Part shown: positions 8,135 to 16,994 of the stretch, in pieces
How the letters are laid out: each line of letters starts with the position of its first letter
Numbering within the stretch: the first letter of the stretch is position 1
Assembly (NCBI RefSeq): GCF_021391495.1
Contig: NZ_CP090063.1
Coordinates: 4,464,001-4,528,000 of the forward strand
Reading direction: 5' to 3'
Length of the DNA: 64,000 bases
Source of the DNA: Amycolatopsis acidiphila
GTDB taxonomy: Bacteria; Actinomycetota; Actinomycetes; Mycobacteriales; Pseudonocardiaceae
The notes under the pieces: model-generated
Database searches by the model: none
The model's input: the letters and a program-made list of their open reading frames with translations, nothing else
What the model was told of the DNA's origin: nothing
Position numbers and translations under genes: made by a program

Positions 8135-9365
8135 GGTCCTGATCGTGGGTGCCGGCCAGTCCGGCCTGCAGCTGGCGCTCACCCTGCGGGAGCACGACTA
8201 CGACGTGACAGTGATGTCGGCCCGCACGCCCGAGGAGATCCGCGGTGGCCGGGTGATGTCCACCCAGGCCATGTTCCACCAGGCGCTGCAGCACGAGCGC
8301 GACCACGGGATCAACCTGTGGGAGAAGGGCACGGTGCGCATCGAGGGGCTGGGCGTCTCGATCGGCGGCCCCGACGGCGACCGGGTGATGGACTGGTTCG
8401 GCCGCCTCGACCACTACGCGCAGTCGGTGGACCAGCGCGTCAAGATGGCGGGCTGGCTGGAGCTGCTGGAGTCCCGCGGCGGGAAGGTCGTCATCCACGG
8501 CGTCACCACCGCCGACCTCGACGCGCTGCCCCAGCACTACGACCTCGTGATCGTGGCGGCGGGCAAGGGCGAGCTGGTCCAGCTGTTCGACCGCGACCCC
8601 TCCCGGTCCCCCTACACACAGCCGCAACGCGCGCTGTCCGTGGCGTACGTGCACGGTGTCGGGCCGCGGCCGGAGCACCCGGACTCACCCGGCGTGCGGT
8701 TCAACATCGCACCGGGCGCGGGCGAGCTGTTCATGATCCCCGCGTACACCCTGAGCGGGAACTGCGACATCCTGTTCTTCGAAGGGATCCCCGGCGGCCC
8801 GCTCGACTGCTGGGGCGACCAGCCAGGACCGCAGGAGTTCCTCGACCGCATGCTCGGGCTGATCCGGCAGTACATGCCGTGGGAGTACGAGCGCTGCCGC
8901 AACGCGGAACTGACCGATGCGAAGGCCACGCTCGCCGGCGGCTACACGCCCGTCGTGCGCCGTCCGGTCGGGGAGCTGCCCTCGGGTGCGTTCGTGCTGG
9001 GCATGGCCGACGTCGTGGTGGCCAACGACCCGATCACCGGGCAGGGCTCGAACAACGCGTCCAAGTGCGCGGCGTCCTATTTGGACAGTATACTCGCGCA
9101 CGGGGACAAACCGTTCGACCGCGAATGGATGCAGGCCACGTTCGACAGTTACTGGGAGAACGCGCAGCACTCGACGGCCTGGACCAACGCGATGCTGCAG
9201 CCGCCGCCACCGCACGTGCAGCGGATCCTCGGTGCGGCACAGGCCAACGACGAGGTGGCCCGCAGGTTCGTCAACGGCTTCTCCGACCCGACCGACTACC
9301 AGCACTGGTTCCTGGACCCGGTGAAGGCCGACGAATACCTCACCGGTCTGGGCATTCCCTCGTAG
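8127..9365 (+). CDS. StyA-like FAD monooxygenase (styrene/indole monooxygenase family), copy 1
   Basis: A 412-residue flavoprotein with an N-terminal Rossmann motif GAGQSG (residues 7-12) and the C-terminal architecture of the styrene/indole monooxygenase oxygenase component. These enzymes epoxidise or hydroxylate small aromatics using FADH2 made by a separate StyB reductase; no StyB gene is seen here. The ATG is preceded by GGGAGGA and overlaps the conservon GTPase gene by 8 bp, an unusual coupling that suggests the oxygenase is an output or partner of the conservon. A second, clearly homologous copy follows. Substrate unknown. Confidence 0.85.
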   Translation: MPKVLIVGAGQSGLQLALTLREHDYDVTVMSARTPEEIRGGRVMSTQAMFHQALQHERDHGINLWEKGTVRIEGLGVSIGGPDGDRVMDWFGRLDHYAQSVDQRVKMAGWLELLESRGGKVVIHGVTTADLDALPQHYDLVIVAAGKGELVQLFDRDPSRSPYTQPQRALSVAYVHGVGPRPEHPDSPGVRFNIAPGAGELFMIPAYTLSGNCDILFFEGIPGGPLDCWGDQPGPQEFLDRMLGLIRQYMPWEYERCRNAELTDAKATLAGGYTPVVRRPVGELPSGAFVLGMADVVVANDPITGQGSNNASKCAASYLDSILAHGDKPFDREWMQATFDSYWENAQHSTAWTNAMLQPPPPHVQRILGAAQANDEVARRFVNGFSDPTDYQHWFLDPVKADEYLTGLGIPS

Positions 9366-9415
9366 CCGGCGCCGCCCGGGGGTAAGATCACCGCGGTCTC
9401 GGAAAGGGCTTTCTC

Positions 9416-10648
9416 ATGCGTAGAATCCTGATCGTCGGTGCCGGGCAGTCCGGGCTGCAGCTGGCCCTGACCCTGCGGGCCCACGACTACGACGTGACGC
9501 TGATGTCGGCGAAGACGCCCGACGAGATCCGCGGCGGCTGGGTCACCTCGACCCAGTGCATGTTCGCGGACTCGCTGAGCATCGAGCGCAAGCACGGGCT
9601 GAACCTGTGGGACGACGTGGCTCCCGCGGCCGGGGGCCAGGGCGTCTCGATGCCGGGCCCGGACGGCGAGCGCGCGCTCAACTGGCTGGGCAAGTGGGAG
9701 GCAGGCCCCGCGCAGTCGATAGACCAGCGGGTGAAGATGTCCACCTGGCTGGAGCTGCTGGAGGACCGCGGCGGCAACGTGATCATCCACGGGGTGACCA
9801 CCGCCGACCTCAACTCGCTCGCGCGGATGTACGACCTGGTGATCGTGGCGGCCGGCAAGGGCGAGCTGGTCCAGCTGTTCGACCGCGACCCGTCGCGATC
9901 CCCTTTCAGCAAGCCGCAACGCGCGCTGTCGGTGTCCTATGTGCACGGTACGGAGTCCCGGCCGGAGACGCCGGGCGCCGTGGACGTGTGGGTGAACCTG
10001 GTGCCCGGGATCGGCGAGCACATCTCGATTCCCGGCTACACGCTGTCCGGCCCGTGCCAGATCCTCTACGTGTCCGGGATTCCCGGCGGCCCCCTGGACG
10101 TGTTCTCGGACCGGCCCGCCGCCGACGAGCAGTTCCGGCGGCACCTGGAGCTGTTCAAGCAGTACCTTCCGTGGGAGTACGAGCGCTACCGCAACGCGGA
10201 GATCACCGACTCGAAGGGCGTCCTCACCGGCGGGTACGCCCCGGTGGTGCGGCACCCGGTCGGCGAGCTGCCCTCGGGTGGACTGGTGCTGGGCATGGCG
10301 GACGTGGTGGTGGCGAACGACCCGGTGAGCGGTCAGGGCGCCAACAACGCCGCGAAGTGTGCCGAGTCCTACCTCGCGAGCATCCTGGAGCACGGGGACA
10401 AACCGTTCGACCGCGAGTGGATGCAGACCACCTTCGACACGTACTGGGAGTACGCCCAGCACGTGACGCGGCTGACGAACACGATGCTCGTGCCGCCCCC
10501 CGAGCACATCCAGAAGATCCTCGGCGTGGCGCAGACGAACCAGAAGGTGGCCAACCGCTTCGCGAACGGCTTCAACAACCCGCCGGACATGGCGGACTGG
10601 TTCTTCGAGCCCGACAAGGCGGAGGCCTACCTGACGAGCGTCGCCTGA
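9416..10648 (+). CDS. StyA-like FAD monooxygenase, copy 2
   Basis: A 410-residue paralog of the preceding oxygenase, colinear over its full length with long identical blocks (for example AAGKGELVQLFDRDPSRSP and the HGDKPFDREWMQ region). GAGQSG is retained. A tandem duplication followed by divergence is the simplest explanation; the loops after residue 50 and around 190-220 differ most, so substrate or partner may differ. A GGAAAGG site precedes the ATG after a 50-bp gap. The gene ends 6 bp from the convergent ynfA-like gene. The pair could function as a heteromer, but nothing in the sequence proves this. Confidence 0.85.
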   Translation: MRRILIVGAGQSGLQLALTLRAHDYDVTLMSAKTPDEIRGGWVTSTQCMFADSLSIERKHGLNLWDDVAPAAGGQGVSMPGPDGERALNWLGKWEAGPAQSIDQRVKMSTWLELLEDRGGNVIIHGVTTADLNSLARMYDLVIVAAGKGELVQLFDRDPSRSPFSKPQRALSVSYVHGTESRPETPGAVDVWVNLVPGIGEHISIPGYTLSGPCQILYVSGIPGGPLDVFSDRPAADEQFRRHLELFKQYLPWEYERYRNAEITDSKGVLTGGYAPVVRHPVGELPSGGLVLGMADVVVANDPVSGQGANNAAKCAESYLASILEHGDKPFDREWMQTTFDTYWEYAQHVTRLTNTMLVPPPEHIQKILGVAQTNQKVANRFANGFNNPPDMADWFFEPDKAEAYLTSVA

Positions 10649-10654
10649 GCGCGC

Positions 10655-10984
10655 TCAGCGCGGGGCGTACATGATCACCGCCATCCCGGCGAGGCAGATG
10701 AGCGCGCCGAGCAGGTCGAACCGGTCGGGCCGGTACCCGTCCGCGACGACGCCCCACACCAGCGACCCGGCGACGAACACCCCGCCGTAGGCGGCGAGGA
10801 TCCGGCCGAAGTGCGCGTCGGGCTGCAGCGTGGCGACGAACCCGTAGACCCCGAGCGCCACCACTCCCCCGCCGGCCCACACCCAGCCCCGGTGTTCGCG
10901 CACCCCCTGCCAGACCAGCCACGCCCCGCCGATCTCGAACAACGCCGCGAGCACGAAGAGCCCCACCGAGCGAACGACCGTCAC
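10655..10984 (-). CDS. YnfA/UPF0060 family small membrane protein
   Basis: A 109-residue integral membrane protein with four predicted hydrophobic segments, starting at GTG 10984 ([20 protein letters not shown]) and matching the usual length of UPF0060 proteins. The family keeps an early [14 protein letters not shown] helix and an AYGGVFV segment, both present. Its fold resembles small multidrug resistance transporters, but no substrate is established. It lies convergent to the second monooxygenase and divergent from the HtrA-like gene. Confidence 0.9.
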   Translation of the reverse strand: MTVVRSVGLFVLAALFEIGGAWLVWQGVREHRGWVWAGGGVVALGVYGFVATLQPDAHFGRILAAYGGVFVAGSLVWGVVADGYRPDRFDLLGALICLAGMAVIMYAPR

Positions 10985-11093
10985 GAGAGCATTGTCCTGG
11001 GCACCCGCAAGGCCCGCCTGCGCGCCCGCACTTCTCAGGTTTTTCATGGTTGCGCCGCAGCCGCCTCTCAGCCCCCGGGCGTTCACTGGTCAC

Positions 11094-12281
11094 ATGAGCT
11101 ACTACCCGCCGCCACCGCCGCAGCCGAGGCCCAGCCAGCCCGGCCCGCTGCGCACCCTCGGCCTCGTGCTCGGCGCGGTCCTCCTCACCGCGCTCGTCGG
11201 GTCCGCGTTCCTGGTCGGCAGCCTCCACCGCTCCCCCATGGCGCGCTCGCTCGACCTGTACTCCCAGGGCAACTCCGGCCAGAACAGCAACAGCAGCCAG
11301 TCGCTCGACGCGAACGCCGTCGCCGACAAGGTCGACCCCGGGCTCGTCGACGTCAACACGACGCTCGGCTACGAGAACGCCCAGGCCGCGGGCACCGGCA
11401 TGGTGCTCAGCCCGAACGGCGAAGTGCTCACCAACAACCACGTCGTCGAGGGCGCGACCAGCATCTCGGTCACCGACATCGGCAACGGCCGGACCTACAA
11501 GGCGACCGTCGTCGGCTACGACCGGACCGAGGACGTCGCGGTGCTGCAGCTGCAGAACGCCTCCGGTCTGGCCACCGTCACCACCGGCGACTCCTCGAAG
11601 GTCGCCGTCGGCGACAAGGTCGTCGGCATCGGCAACGCCGGCGGCACCGGCGGCGACCCGAGCGTCGCGCCCGGCAGCGTGACCGCGCTGAACCAGTCGA
11701 TCACCGCGAGCGACGAGTCGAGCGGCAGCTCCGAGCAGCTGCAGGGCCTCATCCAGGTGAACGCGAACATCCAGTCGGGCGACTCCGGCGGCGCGCTCGC
11801 CAACAGCGGCGGCCAGGTCGTCGGGATGAACACCGCCGCCTCCACCGGCTACCAGTTCGGCGGCCGGGGCGGCCGCGGCGGCACCGGCGGCACGGGTGAG
11901 CGCCAGGGCCAGAGCGCCGGCGGCACCGGCTTCGCCATCCCGATCGACCAGGCGCTGGGCATCGCCAAGCAGATCGAGGCGAAGACCGCGTCCTCGACGG
12001 TGCACATCGGCGGCTCAGCCTTCCTGGGCGTCTCGGTGTCCGACAGCGGGCAGGGCGCAGTCGTCCGGCAGACCGTAGCCGGCGCTCCCGCCGCGCAAGC
12101 GGGCTTGTCGGCAGGTGACACGCTGACCGGCGTGAACGGCCGGACAGTCGACTCGGCCACCACGCTCACCACCCTGATGGACGGCTTCCACCCCGGCGAC
12201 AAGGTCACGCTGAGCTGGCTCGACCAGTCCGGGCAGCAGCAGTCCGCGAGCGTCACCCTCGCCGAAGGCCCGGTGGGCTGA
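11094..12281 (+). CDS. HtrA/DegP-like membrane-anchored serine protease with PDZ domain
   Basis: A 395-residue trypsin-like protease of the HtrA (S1C) family. A short proline-rich cytoplasmic tail is followed by one membrane segment (about residues 20-42); the protease domain faces outside, with catalytic His116 (LTNNHVVEG), Asp147 (TEDVAVLQL) and Ser231 (SGDSGGAL). A Gly-rich linker (about 255-275) is followed by a PDZ domain at about 305-395 that would recognise substrate C-termini. Likely role is envelope protein quality control. ATG 11094 is chosen because the protein aligns from there; upstream codons have no coding character. No clear Shine-Dalgarno sequence. A perfect hairpin follows the stop. 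Confidence 0.92.
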   Translation: MSYYPPPPPQPRPSQPGPLRTLGLVLGAVLLTALVGSAFLVGSLHRSPMARSLDLYSQGNSGQNSNSSQSLDANAVADKVDPGLVDVNTTLGYENAQAAGTGMVLSPNGEVLTNNHVVEGATSISVTDIGNGRTYKATVVGYDRTEDVAVLQLQNASGLATVTTGDSSKVAVGDKVVGIGNAGGTGGDPSVAPGSVTALNQSITASDESSGSSEQLQGLIQVNANIQSGDSGGALANSGGQVVGMNTAASTGYQFGGRGGRGGTGGTGERQGQSAGGTGFAIPIDQALGIAKQIEAKTASSTVHIGGSAFLGVSVSDSGQGAVVRQTVAGAPAAQAGLSAGDTLTGVNGRTVDSATTLTTLMDGFHPGDKVTLSWLDQSGQQQSASVTLAEGPVG

Positions 12282-12295
12282 GCGAAAGCGCCCTT

Positions 12296-12340
12296 CCGGA
12301 GTGCCGTCGCGGACTGAGCTCGTCCGCGACGGCACTCCGG
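12296..12340 (+). terminator. Perfect 19-bp hairpin after the protease gene
   Basis: The arms 12296-12314 and 12322-12340 are exact inverted copies enclosing the 7-nt loop TGAGCTC. There is no T-run after it, as is common for actinomycete terminators. It begins 15 bp after the htrA-like stop and ends just before the ribosome site of the lipoprotein gene, so it may serve as a terminator or as a processing/attenuation structure. Confidence 0.7.
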
Positions 12341-12352
12341 GAGGGGGGGCCC

Positions 12353-12795
12353 ATGCGCGGACCCATCCCGGCGCCGGCCTGCTGCCTGCTCGTCGCGGCC
12401 TGTTCGGCTCCCCCGGCCGGCCCGGACCCGGCGGCGTCCTGCACGCTCACCACCGGCCCCCTTCCCGAATGGGCCCGCACCGGCTTCAGCCCGCCCGACC
12501 AATCGGTGCCGTACGTGCTCGGCGCGCGAGGGGAGATCCTCGGCGTGGTGTTCGCCCGCCCGCTGCAGGTGCCATCCGCGCCCGACCGGAACAACAAGAT
12601 CCTCTGGGTGTCCGAAGAGGACTCGACCGGCCCGTTGCGGATCGACGCGACACTGGCTGGCTCCGGCCGAACCGAGACCCGCGAGGTGCCGGACGGCCCG
12701 TCGACGGTCGATCTGCCCGCCCCGGCTGCTGGTCGTTCGAGCTGTCCTGGCCCGGCCACCACGACCGCGTTCCCGTGGCGTACCAACGGGGTTGA
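12353..12795 (+). pseudogene. Small lipoprotein gene with a frameshift near its 3' end
   Basis: The reading frame starts at ATG 12353 after a GGGAGGGGGGG site and begins with a short signal peptide and a lipobox (LVAAC, modified Cys17). The body shows EWARTGFSPPD, GVVFARPLQ and DRNNKILWV segments and a normal continuation to VDLPAP at about 12722. The expected C-terminal segment GCWSFELSWPGHHDRVPVAY then lies in the next frame (12724-12795, stop TGA). One missing base near 12722-12724 explains this. In the uncorrected frame the ORF reads through and fuses to the downstream SDR, which is probably an artefact of the shift. Decay or sequencing error are both possible. Function unknown. Confidence 0.65.
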
Positions 12796-12814
12796 GCCCT
12801 CCGGCCACGGGTAT
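12791..12814 (+). promoter_or_regulatory. SigmaB-like promoter before the stress-type SDR
   Basis: GTTG (12791-12794), 14 bp, GGGTAT (12809-12814) matches the actinomycete sigmaB-type pattern GNNT-like -35 with GGGTA(T/C) -10 only partly at the -35 but well at the -10. The start codon lies 10 bp after the -10, so the message would be leaderless or nearly so. Supported by sequence resemblance only. Confidence 0.4.
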
Positions 12815-12823
12815 GCGGGAGGC

Positions 12824-13651
12824 ATGACGCATACCGCACCCCTACCCCAGGACCAGGCGGGCCGGCCCTACCGGGCGATCGTGACCGGTTCCGACTCCGG
12901 CATCGGCCGCGCGATCGCCGTCGCCCTCGGCGGTGGCGGGGTCGACGTCGGCATCACCTTCCACTCCGACGCCGAAGGCGCGCAGCAGACCGCCGAGGAG
13001 GTCCGTTCCCTCGGCGCGCGCGCCGAGGTCCGCAAGCTCGACCTGACCGACCTGCCCACCTCGGCCGCGGCCATCGACGAGCTCGCCGAGGCACTCGGCG
13101 GCGTGGACGTGCTGGTCAACTGCGCCGGTACCGGCACCAGGACGCCCGCGATGGAGATGGACTTCGACACCTGGCGCGAGGTCGTGGGCGTCGACCTCGA
13201 CGGGACGTTCGTCTGCACGCAGCGCGCCGCCCGCCGCATGATCGACGCCGGCACCGGCGGCCGGATCGTGAACATCACCAGCGTGCACGAGCACGCGCCC
13301 CGGGTGGGCGCCGCGCCGTACTGCGCGGCCAAGGCCGGGGTCGGCATGCTGACCAAGGTCCTCGCACTCGAGCTCGCCGAGCACGGCATCACCGTCAACT
13401 CCGTCGCGCCGGGCGAGATCTCGACCCCGATGACCGGCCAGACCGACGCCGACCCGCGCGAGCAGCAGCGGCCGGGCGTGCCGCTGGGCCGCACCGGCGA
13501 CGCGCGCGAGGTCGCCGCCGTCGTCGCGTTCCTGACCACCCCCGCGGCGAGCTACGTGACCGGCGCGTCCTACGTCGTCGACGGCGGAATGCTGCTGATG
13601 GGGCCGCAGGGCGCGAGCGCGCTCGGCGACGACTCCTGGCGCAAGGGGTGA
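12824..13651 (+). CDS. SDR family oxidoreductase (general-stress-protein-39-like)
   Basis: A 275-residue SDR with TGSDSGIG at residues 21-28, N-C-A-G at 99-102 and the Ser153-Tyr166-Lys170 catalytic set. The N-terminal extension before the Rossmann fold (about 17 residues containing [17 protein letters not shown]) and the C-terminal end with [14 protein letters not shown] resemble glucose-dehydrogenase/YhdF-type stress SDRs. ATG 12824 is chosen because a sigmaB-like promoter lies just upstream and GCGGGAGG could serve as ribosome site if the transcript starts earlier. Role in a stress response is inferred; the substrate is not known. Confidence 0.85.
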   Translation: MTHTAPLPQDQAGRPYRAIVTGSDSGIGRAIAVALGGGGVDVGITFHSDAEGAQQTAEEVRSLGARAEVRKLDLTDLPTSAAAIDELAEALGGVDVLVNCAGTGTRTPAMEMDFDTWREVVGVDLDGTFVCTQRAARRMIDAGTGGRIVNITSVHEHAPRVGAAPYCAAKAGVGMLTKVLALELAEHGITVNSVAPGEISTPMTGQTDADPREQQRPGVPLGRTGDAREVAAVVAFLTTPAASYVTGASYVVDGGMLLMGPQGASALGDDSWRKG

Positions 13652-13730
13652 TCCGCGCAAGATTGGAGAAGACGCTCACCGCCCGTGGCCCTTAGGTTGG
13701 GTGCACCACCAGGTGGAAGGAGCGCGGGAG

Positions 13731-14846
13731 ATGAGCGGCGTACGAGTACTGGTCGGCACCCGCAAGGGCGCGTTCGTGCTGAGCTCGGACGGCACCCGCG
13801 CGGAGTGGGAGGTCGACGGGCCCCACTTCCCCGGCTGGGAGATCTACCACTTCACCGGCTCCCCCGCGGATCCGCGGCGGCTGTTCCTGTCGCAGACCAC
13901 GAGCTGGTTCGGCCAGCTGATCCAGCGGTCCGACGACGGGGGCCGCACCTGGACGGCGATGGGCAACAAGTTCGAGTACGAGGGCACGCCGGGCACCCAC
14001 CAGTGGTACGACGGCACCCCCCATCCGTGGGAGTTCGCCCGGGTCTGGCACCTGGAGCCCTCCCCGGCCGATCCGGACCTGGTCTACGCCGGCGTGGAGG
14101 ACGCCGCGCTGTTCCGGTCCGTCGACGGTGCGCAGTCCTGGCAGGAGCTGCCGGGACTGCGCACCCACGGCTCGGGGTCCAGCTGGCAGCCGGGCGCGGG
14201 CGGCATGTGCCTGCACACGATCAAGCTCGACCCGCGCGACCCGGAGCGGATCTACACCGCGATCTCGGCCGCGGGCGCGTTCCGCAGCGACGACACGGGC
14301 AAGACGTGGCAGCCGATCAACCACGGCCTGCAGTCCGACGGCATTCCCGATCCCGACGCCGAGGTCGGGCACTGCGTGCACCGGCTCGCGCAGCATCCCG
14401 AACGCCCGGACACGCTGTACATGCAGAAGCACTGGGACGTGATGCGCACCGACGACGCCGGGGAGAACTGGCGCGAGATCAGCGGGGACCTGCCCACGGA
14501 CTTCGGCTTCGCGATCGACGTGCACGCGCACGAGCCCGACACGGTGTACGTGGTGCCGATCAAGAGCGACTCCGAGCACTTCCCGCCCGAGGGCAAGCTG
14601 CGCGTGTACCGCAGCCGCAGCGGCGGCGATGAGTGGGAGCCGCTGACCGCGGGGCTGCCCCAGGCCAACTGCTACGTCAACGTCCTGCGCGACGCCATGG
14701 CGGTGGACCGGCTCGACGAGTGCGGGGTGTACTTCGGCACCACCGGCGGTCAGGTGTACGCCTCCAGCGACGCCGGGGACAGCTGGGCGCCGATCGTGCG
14801 CGACCTGCCCGCGGTCCTGTCGGTCGAAGTCCAGACGCTGCGATGA
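13731..14846 (+). CDS. BNR/sialidase-like beta-propeller protein
   Basis: A 371-residue protein built of BNR/Asp-box repeats: S-x-D-G/D-G-x-x-W type motifs recur ([59 protein letters not shown]), as in VPS10/sialidase/photosystem-assembly propellers. No signal peptide or catalytic sialidase residues are evident, so a cytoplasmic binding or scaffold role is more likely than hydrolysis. ATG 13731 is used because the protein has [13 protein letters not shown] from there and GGAG lies upstream. It overlaps the MoaD-like gene by ATGA. Confidence 0.85.
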   Translation: MSGVRVLVGTRKGAFVLSSDGTRAEWEVDGPHFPGWEIYHFTGSPADPRRLFLSQTTSWFGQLIQRSDDGGRTWTAMGNKFEYEGTPGTHQWYDGTPHPWEFARVWHLEPSPADPDLVYAGVEDAALFRSVDGAQSWQELPGLRTHGSGSSWQPGAGGMCLHTIKLDPRDPERIYTAISAAGAFRSDDTGKTWQPINHGLQSDGIPDPDAEVGHCVHRLAQHPERPDTLYMQKHWDVMRTDDAGENWREISGDLPTDFGFAIDVHAHEPDTVYVVPIKSDSEHFPPEGKLRVYRSRSGGDEWEPLTAGLPQANCYVNVLRDAMAVDRLDECGVYFGTTGGQVYASSDAGDSWAPIVRDLPAVLSVEVQTLR

Positions 14847-15139
14847 TCCGCGTGGTGCTGCCGGCGCATCTGCGCACCCTCGCGCGGATCGACGGCGAGG
14901 TGAAGATCGAGCTGGACGGCCCGGTCACCCAGCGGGCCGTGCTCGACGAGCTGGAGTCGCGGTACCCGATGCTGCGCGGGACGATCCGCGACCAGTCGAC
15001 GTACGCACGGCGGGCCTTCGTGCGGTTCTTCGCCTGCGAAGAGGATCTTTCGCACGAAGCGCCCGACGCGCCGTTGCCCGAGCGGGTCGTCAGCGGGCAC
15101 GAGCCGTTCCTCGTCGTGGGCGCCATGGCCGGGGGTTAG
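14843..15139 (+). CDS. MoaD/ThiS-like ubiquitin-fold protein
   Basis: A 98-residue protein of the MoaD/ThiS beta-grasp family ending exactly in the diglycine AGG-stop, the tail that is adenylated and thiocarboxylated by E1-like enzymes in sulfur transfer. [20 protein letters not shown] and the [12 protein letters not shown] helix fit the fold. No MoaE, MoaB or ThiF gene lies nearby; the immediate partner is the BNR propeller gene with which it shares a 4-bp overlap. A sulfur-carrier or protein-modifier role is possible, specific to this pair and unproven. Confidence 0.85.
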   Translation: MIRVVLPAHLRTLARIDGEVKIELDGPVTQRAVLDELESRYPMLRGTIRDQSTYARRAFVRFFACEEDLSHEAPDAPLPERVVSGHEPFLVVGAMAGG

Positions 15140-15148
15140 GCTGGCTTC

Positions 15149-15682
15149 GTGCCAAGGCCCAACAGCACCGTGGTGATCGTCGTGGGCACCGACGCCGAGA
15201 AGGTCGTGCCGCGCCTCGAAGGACTGGCCAATGTCCGCGCTGCGACGGTGAAGGACGAGGATTCCGCGCGCGGACTGGTCGCGCAGTCACATGCCGCGTA
15301 CGTCGTGCACGACGCCGACCCGCTCGCCGATCTCGCGACCGCGTGGACGGGTTTCTTCGATCGCGCCGACACCCCGGGCACGCTCGAGGTCGCGGTCGAG
15401 GCCACGCTGGCCGCCCTGCGCCGGGGAAGCGTCCAGCTGCCGGACTACTACGTCGTGCTCGACCCGGAATCCCTGCCGGAGACCCGGAAGCACTGGTGGC
15501 TCGGCGTGCTCGCCGGCGTCTCGCCGAACCGGGTCATCCCGGCGAAAGCGAGCGCGGCGGCGGTCGCGGCCGTCCTTTCGCGCCTGCCGTCGGGCCGCTG
15601 GTGGCCCGATCCGCCGGACGACTGGCTGCGCGGCCTCGGGCGCGCGGTACCGGACCGGGTGGGCGTGCCGGGCAGCACCTGA
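15149..15682 (+). CDS. Conserved hypothetical protein
   Basis: A 177-residue soluble protein starting at GTG 15149, 9 bp after the MoaD-like gene. It shows an alternating hydrophobic beta/alpha pattern (VVIVVGTDAEKV, AAYVVHDADPLADL), a W-W-containing segment (RKHWWLGVLAGVSPNRVIP) and a conserved tail PSGRWWPDPPDDWLRGL. The N-terminal half looks like a small Rossmann-like or GTPase-unlike nucleotide-independent fold. I do not recognise the family. The position suggests it may belong to the BNR/MoaD transcription unit. Confidence 0.65.
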   Translation: MPRPNSTVVIVVGTDAEKVVPRLEGLANVRAATVKDEDSARGLVAQSHAAYVVHDADPLADLATAWTGFFDRADTPGTLEVAVEATLAALRRGSVQLPDYYVVLDPESLPETRKHWWLGVLAGVSPNRVIPAKASAAAVAAVLSRLPSGRWWPDPPDDWLRGLGRAVPDRVGVPGST

Positions 15683-15769
15683 AGGCCCGCGCACGCCGCT
15701 CGCGGATGTCCACCCGGTCCGTCACCGTCCACTTTCGACACAATCCGTCCGACGAGGGAACTCGGCACC

Positions 15770-16909
15770 ATGGACCCGATGTGCACGCCGTTCCGGATCG
15801 ACGTCCCCGAAGCCGAGCTGCGCGAGCTTCGCGACCGGCTCCGCCGCACCCGCTGGCCCGAAGCCGAGACCGTCGACGACTGGTCGCAGGGCGTTCCGCT
15901 CGGCTACGTACAGGACCTGTGCCGGTACTGGGCCGAGGAGTACGACTGGCGCGCCACGCAGGCCCGGCTCAACGCGCTTCCCCAGTACCGCACGGAGATC
16001 GACGGCCTCGGCATCTCCTTCTTCCACGTCCGCTCACCGCATCCGGGGGCACTCCCGCTGGTGCTCACCAACGGCTGGCCCGGCTCGATCATCGAGTACC
16101 TCGACGTCATCGAGCCGCTCACCGACCCGCCCGACCCCGCCGACGCCTTCCACCTCGTGCTGCCGACGCTGCCCGGCTACGGCTTCAGCGACAAGCCGGC
16201 GCGGCCGGGATGGGGCGTGCAGCGGATCGCGCGGGCCTGGGCCGAGCTGATGGCACGCCTGGGCTACGAGCGCTACGGCGCGCAGGGCAGTGACTGGGGC
16301 ACCAGCGTCACCACCAGCCTCGGCCAGCAGGACGCCGCGCACCTCGCCGGCATCCACGTGGTGCCGCCGATCGCCGCGCCCGACCCCGCCACCTTCGACG
16401 ACCTGACGCCGCAGGAGCAGGAGACCCTGGCGGAGCTGCGGCACGCCGAGGACTGGGAGTCGGGCTACGCCGCGGAGCAGTCGAGCAAGCCGCAGACGAT
16501 CGGTTACGGCCTGGTCGACTCCCCTGCCGCCCTGTGCGCGTGGATCGTGGAGAAGTTCCACGCCTGGACCGACCGTCCCGAGGACGTGCTCACGCGCGAC
16601 CGGTTGCTGGACAACGTGATGCTGTACTGGCTGCCGGGCAGCGGCGCGTCCTCGGCGCGGCTGTACTGGGAGAGCTTCCGGCAGGTGTCGGAGTGGTTCA
16701 CCCGCAGCACCGACGACGTCGTCCCGGTGCCCACCGGCTGCTCGATCTTCCCGCGGGAGCTGCCCCGCCCGTCCCGCCGGTGGGCCGCGCGGCGCTACCC
16801 CGACATCCGCTGGTGGCACGAGCTGGACAGGGGCGGGCACTTCGCCGCCCTCGAACAGCCCGAGCTGTTCACCGGCGAGCTGCGCTCGTTCTTCCGCCTC
16901 GTGCGCTGA
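15770..16909 (+). CDS. Epoxide hydrolase (N-terminal EHN domain, alpha/beta hydrolase)
   Basis: A 379-residue protein with the EHN domain (residues 5-105: FRIDVPEAELRELRDRLRRTRWPE) and an alpha/beta-hydrolase core. The nucleophile Asp175 sits in GSDWG, and the general-base His lies in RGGHFAALEQPELF (about residue 361). The oxyanion-hole HGxP motif of the family is N-G-W-P here (residues 101-104), an Asn in place of the usual His. Lid tyrosines (Y-W around 50-60 and ALC/AWI region) are present. Likely hydrolyses an epoxide, perhaps one made by the upstream StyA-like enzymes, though the two are 5 kb apart. ATG 15779 is an alternative start. Confidence 0.85.
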   Translation: MDPMCTPFRIDVPEAELRELRDRLRRTRWPEAETVDDWSQGVPLGYVQDLCRYWAEEYDWRATQARLNALPQYRTEIDGLGISFFHVRSPHPGALPLVLTNGWPGSIIEYLDVIEPLTDPPDPADAFHLVLPTLPGYGFSDKPARPGWGVQRIARAWAELMARLGYERYGAQGSDWGTSVTTSLGQQDAAHLAGIHVVPPIAAPDPATFDDLTPQEQETLAELRHAEDWESGYAAEQSSKPQTIGYGLVDSPAALCAWIVEKFHAWTDRPEDVLTRDRLLDNVMLYWLPGSGASSARLYWESFRQVSEWFTRSTDDVVPVPTGCSIFPRELPRPSRRWAARRYPDIRWWHELDRGGHFAALEQPELFTGELRSFFRLVR

Positions 16910-16994
16910 GCGCTCACCATCTGGACCTGGTTGCGCGGCCGCGCGGACGGCGGTGCACTCAGGGCGAAGAGCCCACGAGCCGAGGAGCGCACCG

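Noticed and set aside
12353..13651. 432-codon fusion of a lipoprotein and an SDR
   Set aside because: The lipoprotein's true end is in another frame and the SDR has its own start and promoter, so the joined frame is treated as a frameshift artefact.
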